Source: Globodera rostochiensis
Taxonomy: Eukaryota; Nematoda; Chromadorea; Rhabditida; Heteroderidae
Reading direction: 5' to 3'
Assembly: GCA_018350325.1 (NCBI GenBank)
Contig: JAEVLN010000018.1
Span: 748,185-812,184 of the forward strand
DNA length: 64,000 nt
This document shows, piece after piece, positions 10,878 to 22,769 of the stretch. The translations under genes and the position numbers were made by a program. The notes beneath the pieces were generated by a model. That model worked only from the letters and a program-made list of their open reading frames with translations. It searched no databases and had not been told where the DNA came from. Every line of letters begins with the position of its first letter. Positions within the stretch are counted from its first letter, which is position 1.

Positions 10878-11330
10878 TTCTGGTTCATGCTGGCTTTCCG
10901 GAAAACTCTAATTCTGGTCCAGCTGGATTTCCGGAAAGCCAAATGCTGGTCCTTTCTGGTTCATACAGGCTTTCCGGAACACCAAATTCTGGTCCAGCTG
11001 GCTTCCGGAGAGAATTCTGGATTTCCAGAACATCAAATAACAAATTCTGATTCATACTGTCATTCCGGAAAACCTATTTCTGGCTCATACAGACTTTCCG
11101 GAACACCAAATTCTGTTCTATACAAGACTTTCCGGAAGGCCGACTTTTGGTGCATTCTGGATTTCCAGAAGTGTAAACACCAAATTCTGGTGCATGCTGA
11201 CTTACCGGAAAACTCCATTCTGGTCCATAGAGAGTTTCCGGAAGACCTAATTCTGGTCCAGCTGGCTTCCGGAGTGAATTCTGGATTTCCAGAACATCAA
11301 ATACAAATTCTGGTTTATATGACTACAACT
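10878..11330. repeat. Minisatellite, AATTCTGG...TTTCCGGAA type (main array)
   Basis: Roughly ten to eleven imperfect units of about 40 bp, each with AATTCTGGTCCAGCTGG or AATTCTGGTTCATACTGG followed by TTTCCGGAA. The open frame across it is a by-product of the unit length. Confidence 0.8.
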
Positions 11331-13428
11331 TTTTGAGTTGCAGCTTATTTTTCTGCATTTTATGAGACCAAACTCATTAGAAATGCTCTTCTTTAAGAAA
11401 AGTTATGAATTTTTTCAAATCTTCACGCAATTTTGCCGGCCGAAAAAATGAGAATTCCAAAAATCTCTAAATAACACACAAAAATATTTTTAAAAAATGG
11501 GGAATAATTTAAAACATATTTAGGAATTATTTCTAATACAGTAAATATGAAAAGGAGTCCAGAAACAAAAAATTATTTTTTCACCCCACACCAAAAGGGT
11601 TCCCCCCTTTGGTTTTGAAATTTAAAACCACTTATACTCTTGTAACTCGGTTCAGAGTAGAGGTAATAAAATGAACTCAAGTGCTATCTGGTAGAGCAAA
11701 AAATTAGCTATTTTTGTAATGAAACAGAGTTTGAAAAGATGCCCCCTTAGCACTTCTACAATATAATATTCTATTTGTTGTAAATGCAAAGGGATCCAGC
11801 AGCATTTTGATCGGCACCTTAATAGAAATTTAAAAGGAAACAACAATTTAATTGATATGCCCGTTTAACAAAAATGACTTGCGAAACTTTTACGGCATGA
11901 GTGGGGTAGGGTGAGGAAATTGTAGCTGGCGTAATTGGAAGGTTGAACCTTTTGTTGCTGACGTGATCGGAAACAGGAATTTTGTAAAAATATTAATTGA
12001 ATTTAAATTTTTTATTAGCACACCAACTGGCTTCGTCAGCTCATTTGGCATACTTTTGAAGTGAATAAATTATTTAAAAATAAAAACAATGACGTCTTTA
12101 AAAAGTGATCATGTTTTTTCTGATCATTTTTAAATTTATGAAGAATTTACAAAAAGAACAAATCCAAATTTGAGATTTCGAAATTTTCGGATTTCCGGAC
12201 ATTTTTTTGGGTCCAAAACCCGAATTTTGATTTCCGGACATTTTTTTTGGCGTCCGGTTACATCCTTGATTTAATTCAACGCATAATAATTTGTAATATC
12301 GAATAGGATATTGAGAAATTTTTTGAATGAGCTTTTTCTTTTTGAGGAGCAAACTTTTAATTTGGAATTTTTAACTTCATTGATTTTATTTATTTTTAAT
12401 TGTAATTTTTTATTTCACAATTAAGGGTCAAAAAAGACGCGTTTTTGTCCTCAATTGATTCGTTGGGCACAATCGGATATTGACAATGTCGGGAAATATG
12501 GAATGCGCAGCACAAATGACGAAGGCTCCAAATATTACGCCACCCCCAAGTGATTAAGCCACTTTTGTCGTCCAATGCATCATCAATAAATTTCAGCTTT
12601 TTATTTGAAACAGTCTAACACCCGTTTACATTGTTCTGTTCTAGTGGTCATAACAGAAATTTTTAATTATAATTTAGTCATTAGTTAATGATTGTTTTGG
12701 GGCTTTTTCACTGCAGAGACATCAAATGTAAATTAAACATCTGCTAACTAATAGATGCATATTTTTTAAAGTTTATGAAAACGTTGGCAATTGATTGACT
12801 CCATTTCCAAGGACTAATCCTTGGCATCCAAGGACGTATCGGCACTCTGCCCTTAATTAACCTTAGAGAGGTCAGTGGACAGACAGCGAAATTCGCCTAT
12901 ATACGAATGGCATAGCCCCGGGCAAACATTTGATTTTCCTATGCGCCGCGCCGCACCGCGGCGGCGGCGTTCTTTTCCCCCTTTTTGCGGTTCTTTTTAA
13001 GGAGGTAGAGGTCAACACTTTTCCACATTTTTGGCATTTCACTTTTTCCCTTTCATATTCATTCAGTTTACTTTTTTTTGCATTGACTCTAACATTATCC
13101 AATAAATACCATATATATTTTTTGCCTTTTTTTCAAATATATTGCGAGTAATTTTTAATTACTGAACTTACCGGACCATACTTTAAATATTGGAGAATTT
13201 GTGTTTTTGGAAGATGAAATTAAATATCTTTTTTGATGCATTTTCTTTGTTTATTGTTTTTTTTAAAATTTCAAACATGGCATTTTGTGCTAAAATGGTA
13301 CGCCACGAACGGCACTTTGACTGGACGCGCAGCAAATGAGATTGATTCATTTTTAATTTGTTTTCCTTTTTTCTTTAAAAATTGAAATATTCAAATTCCT
13401 AGCGACTCATATAATAAAGCTTTTCGTC
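11331..13428. other. Spacer with a module A copy; no gene seen
   Basis: Contains receptor-flank repeats (about 11720-11830), TCCGGACATTTTTTTGG repeats (about 12190-12260, also near 1425-1490), a copy of module A (12419-12660) and a GC-rich patch at 12940-12975. A minus-strand frame at 12872-13102 has a CxxC pair (KCQKCGK), but nothing supports it as a gene. Confidence 0.4.
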
Positions 13429-15997
13429 ATGTCAACTTTGGACGGTCGTAGGAAGCGTTTGCTGAACACGGGCAATTGTGCGGATGTACACTTTTTGGTT
13501 GGGGAAGGAGACGAAAAGGAGGCGAGTGCAGGGGTGCCATGGGGTCCGTTCGTACCTGGGGTTTTGGCATTTCTAACATTTTGAAACGTTTAAGCTTCTG
13601 CCAGCGCATAAGACAATTCTGATGACGGTGTCCGATGTGTTTGAGGCGATGTTTCGTTTTGACGCTAAAAATGCAAATGCCATCGATGGGAAGGGTGCAG
13701 CAAAATGTTCTGAAGTGACTAAGCGCGTGGAGGTGCCTGACGTGGAGGTGGGCGCGTTCAAGGCAATGTTGAGCTTCATTTATACGGACGATGTGCGCGG
13801 ACTGAGTGGGGAAAATGCAATTGCTGTGCTTTACGCGGGTCACAATGATTTTTGAATTCCAAAATTTGAAGATTAATAAATCATATTTTAGCCAAAAAAT
13901 ATGACGTGGCCGGACTGATCAACGTGTGTGTCAATTTTTCGATAGGGAAGCTGAGCAATGTTTTCTTTGCGCTTGCCCATGCTCGTTTTCTTGGAGAAGA
14001 GGTGGGGAAAATGGCCTACCTATTTTAATCCAAAAATATATAATTGCTCATTACTGGGATGGAATTTTTAGGTACAAAAAAAAACAACACGATATAGGCG
14101 CCTAAAATAGGCAATAAAAACCCCCCGAAATATGCACTAAAAATGGCAAAATAGGGAGGCTACACACTAAAAATTTTTATTTTTAAGGTAAAATTCAATA
14201 AAAATGTGTATCAATTGGCAAAAAAACAAAAATCATTTTGCTATTTGCAGTTGCATACCCAAATATTAAAATGCAATTTTATCAAAAATGATTTTTGGTC
14301 AAGAAAAAGCCAGAGGGCATTTTCGCCTCAGAAAAAGTCAATGTTTAGGGTGTTACTATTTTGGAAACGAAACAATCATTCACTTTTAAATAATTTAAAA
14401 AATATCGTTTTTATTTTGTTTTAGAATTACGCTCGCCGCTGTTTGGCTTACATCGACCAGAAGGCGGACACTTTGATCTTATCAGAAGAGTTTTTGCAAA
14501 TTGACCAAAAATTGTTTTGTGAGCTTCTGGACCGCGACGAACTGCGCATCACCGATGAAATTGCATTTTGGAATGCCGTAATTTGATCATTTATTTAATT
14601 TAATTTTTTTTTTCTTAAATAAGGCACTTCGCTGGGCGGACGAACAATGCCGTCAAAACGGGAAAGAGTGTTCGGCGGTGAATAGACGTGCAATGCTTGG
14701 CCCGGCACTCTTCAAAATTCGTTTTCCGCTCATCCCGCAAAAGGATTTTTCGATGGAGATTGGTAGGTCGTTCATATACCGTATTATTCTAATTATTACC
14801 CTTTGGGTAATTAATTTTCAACCCTCCTCTAGGGTGGGGTAATTATTAGAGACTGGGTAATTAGAGTTTTTTATTTTCAGTCATTTTTCATTAATTAGGT
14901 ACTGAGTAATTAATTTTCGATCCTCCTCTAGTGTGGGGCAATTATTAGAGACTGGGTAATAATTAAAGACGGGTAATAATTAGAGATAATACGGTAGCTC
15001 GTCCTGGAATTGAAACGGAAGAATAGTTAATGGATCTGAAGACATCAAAATTCGGCTGAATTCCAACTTTTGACAGTTCCGAAGGATATGTTGACGAGTG
15101 ACGAGCTGGTCGGCGTGTATCTGTACTATTCTTATCTGGATTGCGCTCTGCCCGTGCGCTACCCGCTGCAATTCCCAACCAAGCAACGATCGCAGGCCAA
15201 ATCACACGATGATGGTGGATGGACTAATTTATTTAAAAAAAAGCCAAGCTGACCAAAAACGCACATACTCTCAGATCCGTATAAGGCCAAAGGGACGATT
15301 TTGTTGAAAATCAAAAAATTGTCTGATTTTGCGCGAGTGGACGATGAAAATAACCGCCGCCTCAGCGAGGTCGTGTACATCAGAGGCCTTCCATGGAACA
15401 TCATGGTGAGAAGAAGCGGCTTCAAAGCAAAACAGTTGGACTTTTACCTCCAGTGTAACAAAGAAAACAGAGGTGGGCACTAAACCCCATATTTGAAATT
15501 CATTTGACCATCCAAAAATTGTGTTAAAGTGACATTATTTATATGAAGATCCCAATTGGAGCTGTGCCAGTTCGATAACACTACGTATTATTTCACAAAC
15601 GGAGGGGCAAAAGGATTACACTCGAACGATCCATCAGCACGTTTTTCACTCAAAGGAAAACGATTGGGGATTCGCCCATTTCATGACATTTCAGGTTGTA
15701 TGTGAATGATCAAAATCATACCCCACACCCCCCCCCCCCCCCCGATCAAAATGTGCCATCATACCCCACACTCCCCCCCCCCCCCCGATCAAAATGTGCC
15801 ATCATACCCCACACCCCCCCCCCCGATCAAAATGTGCCATCATACCCCACACCCCGTTCCCCCACCGACCTTTTTTTACAAAAATGAGCGCAATTTAGGA
15901 ATTGATGGACCCGCACAACGGATGGTTTGACGAGACGAACGACACAGTGATTTTGGCTGTCGATGTGACTGCAGACGAACCTGACGGAGTCGATTGA
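13429..15997 (+). CDS. BTB-BACK-MATH protein, probable Cullin-3 adaptor
   Basis: Nine exons (13429-13521, 13595-13838, 13892-14001, 14425-14577, 14624-14762, 15077-15214, 15275-15472, 15549-15694, 15899-15997) sum to 1320 nt with every phase matching, giving 439 aa. Residues ~15-125 are a BTB/POZ domain (GNCADVHFLVG, LLPAHKTIL, FIYTDDV). Residues ~130-245 form a BACK-like helical region (SEEFLQIDQKLF, ALRWADEQC). Residues ~293-435 are a MATH/TRAF-like domain (VYIRGLPWNIMV, LDFYLQCN, ending ETNDTVILAVDV). BTB-BACK proteins recruit substrates to Cul3 E3 ligases, and MATH domains bind the substrate. The usual nematode bath genes have MATH first; here it is last. Intron 1 is GC-AG. Intron 5 holds a repeated TAATTA/CCTCCTCTAG motif, and intron 8 a poly-C tandem repeat. 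Start: first ATG, directly before the BTB. Confidence 0.9.
15716..15860 (+). repeat. Poly-C tandem repeat in intron 8 of the BTB-MATH gene
   Basis: About four units of GATCAAAATGTGCCATCATA plus CCCCACAC and a C run of 5-14. The unit period shrinks as the C run shortens, typical of slippage. It sits wholly inside the intron 15695-15898. Confidence 0.85.
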
Positions 15998-16262
15998 TTC
16001 GGAAAAAGGAAGAAAATCTCCATCGTATTCTCAATCCATTTGCCATACATTTATTGGTTCCCAATTTTGTTTTCTCATTAATTTGATGGTTTTTTAAAGC
16101 GTACATACTTGGATTTTAAATTGATCGGGTTTAGCCGAGATCCCGATCCCGATTAATCGCCGGGATTATTATTATACAGTCCTAAAGATCAAATAGGTCC
16201 GGGGTTTGAAATTAGTCGAAATGGGGACAGATTCAATCTATTTTACAAGGGACTACCAGAAG

Positions 16263-16340
16263 AACTCGGTGTCTTAGTGGTTTGTCTTCCGTCAAGTCAA
16301 ATGTTTGTGTCGGGTTCCAGTCCGTTTGAGTACGAACATT
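16263..16340 (+). other. tRNA-like relic
   Basis: A-box-like GTCTTAGTGGTTTG and a B-box-like GGGTTCCAGTCC are about 35 bases apart. Outer strands ACTCGGT and TTTGAGT can pair weakly. The T stem is poor, so this is not a functional tRNA. Confidence 0.4.
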
Positions 16341-16429
16341 TATTTATTCTTTTTCCTCTACTCACATAATTTTCATCTCCTAACAATAAAAATATTTTAA
16401 TAATTTTTAAATATTTTTTTAACTAAGCT

Positions 16430-16795
16430 AAAACAAGAATTAGGCATTTCAGAAAAATTTTTTAAAAATAAGCAAATTTTAAAAATTTTCATTTTTTGGT
16501 GGCAGAATTTTTAGTCGGGAAAAAGTCGATTCTTAGGAGTGCATTTTTTGTCGATCCTTAGGGGTGCATTTTTTGAAAAATTTGAAAAAGTCAATCTTTA
16601 AGGGTGTATTTTTCGGGAATTTTTGAGAAATGGCGAAATATGGATAAAAAACGCGAAATATGGAAAAATATGGATTATAAAATGGGCTCTAGAAGCTCCA
16701 GCAAAGTTAAAAACACTATTTATGGTATTTATACGCTGTTCCGAGTGCGCAAAAAAAATATGGATTTCCATATAATTTGTGGCCCTATTAATAAC
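16430..16795. repeat. Dispersed repeat family R1 (copy 2)
   Basis: Shares with 4610-5300 the GGCATTTCAGA core, the GGTGGCAGAATTTTT block, GGGCTCTAGAAGCTC and the TTTCCATATAA end, but has no nested MITE. The rest of 15998-17165 holds module A and tail-duplicate sequence (about 16970-17060) and no gene. Confidence 0.5.
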
Positions 16796-17165
16796 TAACA
16801 GCTTATGTCGTCCAATGCATCATCAATAAATTTCTGTTTTAATTTGAAACAGTTTAATAATTAACAGCTTACACTCAACTACCGGACCTTATGTTCCGGT
16901 GCCGAATTTAAACAATTTTTCTAAAAGCATAATTAAACTGAAATTGTGGGCATTTGTTGTGCGGAACTTCTAAATCTGTTCTCCAATTGATGGCCAACAG
17001 CTCCTCCAACTGGCCAATGATTGTTGCTTGGGCCCCTTCTTTTGCATTAACATGCATAATTTGTTGTTTTTAAAGCCATTCACATTGAACAAAGCTGAAA
17101 TTATTAATTTGTTAAGACATTTTATTATGATTTTTTTTACGTCAAGAAGAAATTGTTGGCAGTTG

Positions 17166-19770
17166 TTAGACGGAACTGATGTATTGATGGCCAACAGCTC
17201 CTCCTACCCAATGATTATTGTTTCGGGGCCCCTCCAATGGACCGACACGATTATTTTGAATATTTGTTTTTCGAATGATCGCAAAATCTTTGATCAGCTG
17301 TTGACGGAATGTGCCGCTGGCCCACAACAGTAACCAACTGGAGAGCAATACAGTACCTGTTGGTAATGTGACCGTTTAAATTCAGTCTTGTAATTTTAGT
17401 GGATACGAGATAACATCATATCCTTTTCTGTCTCAAGACTTTAAAAAAAAGATAAAATATTTAACGAATTTTCTTAGCTTGAGGGCGGTAAAATTTTGTT
17501 AATTAAATCCCAGATGCCCCAACTTTTTTAGAGACACTTTAACTCGAGCATCTTGAATTCCTTCAAAAATAATGCAATTGTCTTGACAGAAATGCGATTC
17601 ATTCATTTTAATAACGACCCTATTTTTTCGAATACAGCAGACCTTTCAAAAATTTTCAATCCGATACCCACAAATTGTTTACGAACTACCTGTGTCCATA
17701 ATCAGTGGAAAGTAGGTGCCAAACATAAATCTTGTTTTCGGATCATGAACGAGCCAAATATCGGTAATCTGTATATTAATTATATTTATTGTTAATCAGA
17801 GAATTGCAATCAAGCTAGATAAGTCTATGTTTGTTTTAAATTTGGTTAACTTTAATATTAATAACTTTCATCTACCACAAAATGGATTGCGACGAGCGCG
17901 TGACCCAAAAATGTTGCCAATGCATAACACAACAATTTCTTCTCAATGTCATGGCCGTTGTTGTTTCCGTTTCTGCTAACATTCTTCAAATGTTGTTTGT
18001 ATGCAACGAATGTACAAATGTTTATCAAAAGACATAAAATTAAACAAATCATGCTGAAAATTGAAGCAATACGAATCAAATAATGGTTGATCGGTGCCTT
18101 AATAAATATTTTTAAGGGGGAACAATCGGTTTCAGCGATATTCATTTGAATAATTTAATTTTGAATGTAAATGCCACTCAAGGTGGCCATAAGCAAAACC
18201 CAAAAAATGAAAACAGGAAAAATCCGATTAAATATTCATTAATGCCGAACTTTATTTTTAATACTTTTCACCAGATTTGATTTAGTCCGCAGAAATTAAT
18301 AATTGCCAATTTTACCAAATATTGACAAAAATTGCAAAATATTGACAAAATATGGACAAAATTTTTTTCAAATATTGCAAAGAAGGGGCAGGATTTTCCT
18401 AATTGAAGTAAAAATAAAAATAAAATTTTTATATGTAAATTAAAGGCATTTCAGAAATTGCTTTTGAAAATAAGCAGAATTTAAAAAATTTTTATTTTTT
18501 GGTGGCAGAATTTTAGTAGTGAAAAAGTCAATTTTTAGGGGTGCATTTTTTGAAAATTTTTAAAAAGTCGATCCTTAGTGGTGTAGTTTTCGTTTTTATT
18601 GCATTTTTGTTAAGGAATTTTTGAAAAATGGCAAAATATGGAAAAAATATGGAATATGGATAAAAATCGCGAAATATGGAAAAATATGGGTTTCCATATA
18701 AATCGCCGCCCTAATTATAAGTAATATTAATATAAATCCGGTCTCTAGTAATTGATCAAACAAAAGAACTGGGGTTTGGTGGACATTTCAGTAAGGAAAT
18801 TTGTGAAAATTGATTAAAAAAATATCGCCAATCGTCACAATCAGATGTGTGCAAATAATAAACCAGGCAATCGAATTAACCATTGCAAATATTCTAAATT
18901 TTGGCATTTCAGTGCAATTTTCAAATTTCTAAAAAATCAAGCAAAATCGTGCAACAGAATAAAATCGAGAAAAATCAGGAAGCCCAAGAAAAGCAGGAAA
19001 AACCTGATAAATAAGATAAATGGCCACCCTGACGACACAAACTATTGTATAAAATAAAACTTTAGTAAATTGATGGAAAAATTACATCTCCAGCTTCGTA
19101 GATGAAGAAATTGCGGTCAGTCGTTGAATTTGGGTCCTTCCATATAAAAATTGAATTCATTTTGAACGCCGGCCAATACATCAATGTTGGCACAAAATAA
19201 ACAAAAATTGTTATAAGCGGAAGAAATTTTCGCCATATCTTAAAATAGCCCAATTATTTGTTGTAATAAAACGCCTTATTAGTTTTAATATTAAAAAACG
19301 ACCTTTTCATGTTTTATTGGCATTATAATTGCGGTCAGTCGGTTCAGCAGTATAAAAGTCGTGGCAAAAAAATTCGCTTGGAATGTGTGGGCGGTAAAAA
19401 AAAAGAACATTGCGAACATCCAGTTTGGGAACTGCGAATAAATCGGGTAAAGCGCGCCACCGATTATAGCGTTCAGTCGTTGGCCGTAGAAAGAGTTCAA
19501 TACGCCCAAACAATCCTAAAACATTCAAGGAAAACAATGATCAAGCTTATTGATCAGCTATTCTAACTGATTCATTCCCACAATCAATTCGGAATTTGTT
19601 ACCGGAATTGCCCGCACAACAAAAAGCGCATAGAATGAGTTGTGGAACTTTTTATGCCGAACGATTGTGACAATTTCGGCAATATAAAGTGCCGCTGACG
19701 GGATGCTTATACAAATAGTTAAGTAGATGATTGGTATTTGAAATGAGAGGGACCATTCAGCAAAATCCAT
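17166..19770 (-). CDS. Srg-like 7TM chemoreceptor, copy 2 (intact)
   Basis: Five exons with consistent phases: 19603-19770, 19303-19515, 19086-19238, 17866-18097 and 17166-17356, 957 nt in all, giving 318 aa. TM1 lies in exon 1 (SALYIAEIVTIVRHKK region). Exon 2 carries TM2-TM3, ending FILLNRLTAIIMP, the position of the DRY-like motif in this nematode class. Exon 3 is TM4 (ITIFVYFVPTLMYWP) and the outer loop. Exon 4 is TM5-TM6 (CLLINICTFVAYKQHL, KKLLCYALATFLGHAL). Exon 5 is TM7 (SSWLLLWASGTFRQQL) and a short basic tail. Length and layout fit Srg/Srv-type serpentine chemoreceptors, which act in sensory cilia of amphid neurons (family knowledge). No stop or frameshift was found. Intron 4 is about 500 bp; the others are short except intron 3, which contains an R1 repeat copy. 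Confidence 0.82.
18300..18715. repeat. Dispersed repeat family R1 (copy 3), inside receptor copy 2
   Basis: Same core words as the copies at 4610 and 16430, located within intron 3 (18098-19085) of receptor copy 2. Confidence 0.5.
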
Positions 19771-19900
19771 ATTATTATAAAACTGAATTAGGTAATCAAC
19801 AATATATTCGAGGTGAGAAATCTGAAACTGATTCATATTCGCAACTCTACCCCCTTAACAGTTCTACAATACAATAGTTCTATTTGTTATAAGTGCAAAG

Positions 19901-20343
19901 TAGGGTTCCTCCCCGACCCCTCGAGGGCGGGAAAGTCGAGGGTCGGGGAGGCCGGGGGCAATGTCGGGGGTCGGGGAGAAACCAATTGTCGGGGTCGGGG
20001 GTCGGGGTCGGGGATCGGGGGTCGGGGTTGAAGAAAATTTAGTTCATACAATTTTTTTTCATAAAAATTCAGCATTTTTTTCATAAAAAATTCAGCAATG
20101 TCTTCACTAGGTTAGCATAAAATATAAATTTTTAAATTCGTTCATCATCTTTAGCCACATAATGTCCCAAATAATATTTTCTAAAGTACTTATTCCTCCC
20201 AAAAAAAAGTCCGGTCTTTAGGGGTCCTCCAATCCCCGTCGGGGTTTGGGGGTCGGGGAGGCCGGGGTTGACCATGTCGGGGGTAAGGGTCGAGGACGAC
20301 CCCTTTTTTGGGCTCGGGGTTCGGGGGTCGTGGAGGAACCCTA
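19901..20343. mobile_element. hAT-type MITE, 443 bp (TAGGGTTCCTCC family)
   Basis: Inverted ends TAGGGTTCCTCCCCGACCCC and GGGTCGTGGAGGAACCCTA surround a GC-rich interior of GGTCGGGG words. A perfect 8-bp duplication GTGCAAAG flanks it (19893-19900, 20344-20351). A related unoccupied flank is visible near 11780. Non-coding. Confidence 0.9.
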
Positions 20344-21752
20344 GTGCAAAGGGATCCAGCAGCATTTTGATCGGTGCCTTAATAGAAATTTAAAAGGAAA
20401 CAATCGTCAGGAAATATAGTTAAATAATTTAATTGTGAATTTGAATGCCTCAAGCTATAATAATTTGTTAAGAAATTTTCTTTAATATCTTTAGGAAGCA
20501 CAATGAAAAGAAATCTCACATTTTTCACTTAACATCGTTAAGAGCTAATGAGCAATTCGTAATAAGCATACATTCCTCATTATTTCCTCATTGCAACACG
20601 GCACTTAATACTAAACAGTCAACATTGGTTGCGTGCCATTGAATGTACAAAAATTATAAGGGCTACCGGAATTGCACTTTAATTGGAAGAAATTTCAATT
20701 TTTTTTAAAAAGCCCCCAAGAAATTGCATTTTTTCTAAAATGCAAACCTAAAAATGGATTTTGCCCATCCCCGGCCGGGGATCCCCGGTTTGCTCATTCC
20801 CGAAAACGGGGTTCCCCGGTTTGTTTATCCCCAATATCCCCGTCCCCGGGTTGTCCGGGGATCCCCGGTTTGTTTATCCCCAGTATCCCCGTCCCCGGGT
20901 TGACCGGGGATTCCCCCTCGGCTGCACCCTAGTTTCAACCTCATTTTGGGATTTGAAACGTCCAAAGTTTTTTTTCATGCAAAAAACGGTTTTCAGTGAT
21001 CCCTCGATGTTTGCCAATTGATCATCGGTTATCGCATGTAGCTTCATTCGTTGATCACAGTTTTCTGGACATTTGCCTAAAGCAAAGAAAATTCATTTTA
21101 AAAATTAAATTAGTTTAATTATGTCTAATGAATTTATTGAAGTTTTACTGGCATGGACTAAAAATGGGTAAAATAAAAATTACGAGAGCGGGAACGGGAA
21201 CGGGAATTCCAAAAAGTTGCGGGACGGGAATCCCGCATTTTTCCCGCACCCGCAAAAATCCCGCAAGTTTTTTGCGGGATTCGCGTGCGGGAAAGGGAAA
21301 AATTAGCACAATGAAAAGAAATATCACATTTATGCTTAACATTCGTTAAGAGCTAATGAGCAATTCGTAAACATACTTTTCTCATTAATTCTCATTTCAA
21401 CACGGCACTTAATCTATCAACATTGGTTGCGCATCACTGGATATACAATAATTTAATTGGTACCGGAAAACGCAACAAATAATTTTTTTTTTATTACTAA
21501 AATCTTATTTGACGATTGCTTCCTCTTTAATTTCTATTAAAGACCGATCAAAATGCTGCTGGAACAACAAATAGAACTATTTTATTGTAGAACTGTTAAG
21601 GGGGGGGGGAGAGTTTGCGAATATGAATCAGGTTTTGTCTGAAGATTTTTGTAAAATTAATTGACAGTAAATTAATTATATAATTAAAGAAAACGGGAGT
21701 CCTTACGAATTCGTCAAAATTTTGAAACTGGCCTCATTTTGGGCTATTTTTA
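20344..21752. other. Spacer; receptor-flank repeats and two GC-rich patches
   Basis: No gene seen. 20755-20935 is a GC-rich patch of CCCCGG and GGGGATCCCC words ending in CACCCTAG, related to 8640-8775. 21165-21305 is another, of GCGGGA/TCCCGC words. The remainder resembles the 5' flanks of receptor genes, in inverted orientation from about 21340. Confidence 0.4.
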
Positions 21753-22243
21753 TTGTACCTGGCTCAATCATCGGTTCAAAACTGCCCTCCGCGAAGCTCG
21801 AACGAGGTAGCGAAGCTTTATAAGCGCATCAGCGCTTTAAAGCACCTCTCAATTCAAATACCAATCATTTACTTAACCATTTGTATAAGCGTCCCGTCAA
21901 TGGCACTTTATATTGCCCAAATTGTCACCATTGTTCGGCACAAAAAGTTGCACAACTCATTCTATGCGCTTTTTGTTATGCGGGCAATTCCGGTAACATT
22001 CAAAATGAAATTAAAAAGTGTCATAATTCTAATTTGTTTATAAAAATAATAAGAATAGCTAATCAAAAATTGATCACCTTTTTTTCCAAAAATATTTTAG
22101 GATTGGTTGGGCGTATTGAATTCTTTCTGCTGCAATCGGTTTCCCGCCATAATCGGTGCCGTGCTTTACCCTATTTATTCAAAGTTTCCAAATTGGATGC
22201 TCGCAATCTTCTATTTTTTTGCCGGCCAAACAATATATTTTAA
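21753..22243 (+). pseudogene. Inverted Srg-like receptor fragment (TM1-TM3)
   Basis: This is the only sizeable receptor piece on the plus strand together with its flank: exon 1 minus its start (IYLTICISVPSMAL to VMRAIP), a rearranged intron, and the first two thirds of exon 2 (LNSFCCNRFPAIIG, as in copy 3). It then stops at CCGGCCAAACA. No later exons follow. Its flank 21340-21840 mirrors the sequence upstream of copy 3, so an inverted duplication of that gene's 5' part is likely. Confidence 0.75.
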
Positions 22244-22769
22244 TTTGAAAAATTAATATAAAAATTTCTTTTAATATATTTAGTAAAGAAATACGACAAG
22301 AATGCTCACATTCATTTCAACATTTGTTTAAAACTAATGAGCATCAGAAATATTTTTATTTTGTTTTTTTGTGCAACTTTAAAAATGATTATGAATTTTT
22401 TTGTGAAAAATTAATTTTTTGAACAAAATTTACTACAACTTTTTGAATTTCAGCAGTAGGAAAACAGTTTTTTAACTGAAAAATGCACCTTATTTTTCTG
22501 CATTTAACCATATAAAAAATGCACTTTACTCAAGTTTGAACAAAGTTATGAATTTTCAAGTATTCACCCAAATTGCTGAGCAAAAAATGAAAAAACCAAA
22601 ATTTCCCAAGCCAAAGCTTAGATGAACTTTTGACTGGGGAAGTTTATATCATTCGAAAGCTTTAAAATTGGGTTTAAAAGTGCATTCGGTTTCCCGCTAA
22701 ATTGAATTCCCCTAATTGGAAGAAGAAAGAGGAGCGAGCGGTTCGGGGGACCCCCCCCCCCCCCGCCCC

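Noticed and set aside
10878..11330. CRISPR-like array
   Set aside because: Units are contiguous and diverged, without unique spacers, and the genome is a nematode's.
10887..11336. 149-aa frame over the 40-bp minisatellite
   Set aside because: A repeat by-product; the translation simply repeats the unit.
12872..13102. Minus-strand 76-aa frame with a CxxC pair
   Set aside because: Only one CxxC, no histidines at finger spacing and no neighbouring exons; insufficient for a zinc-finger call.
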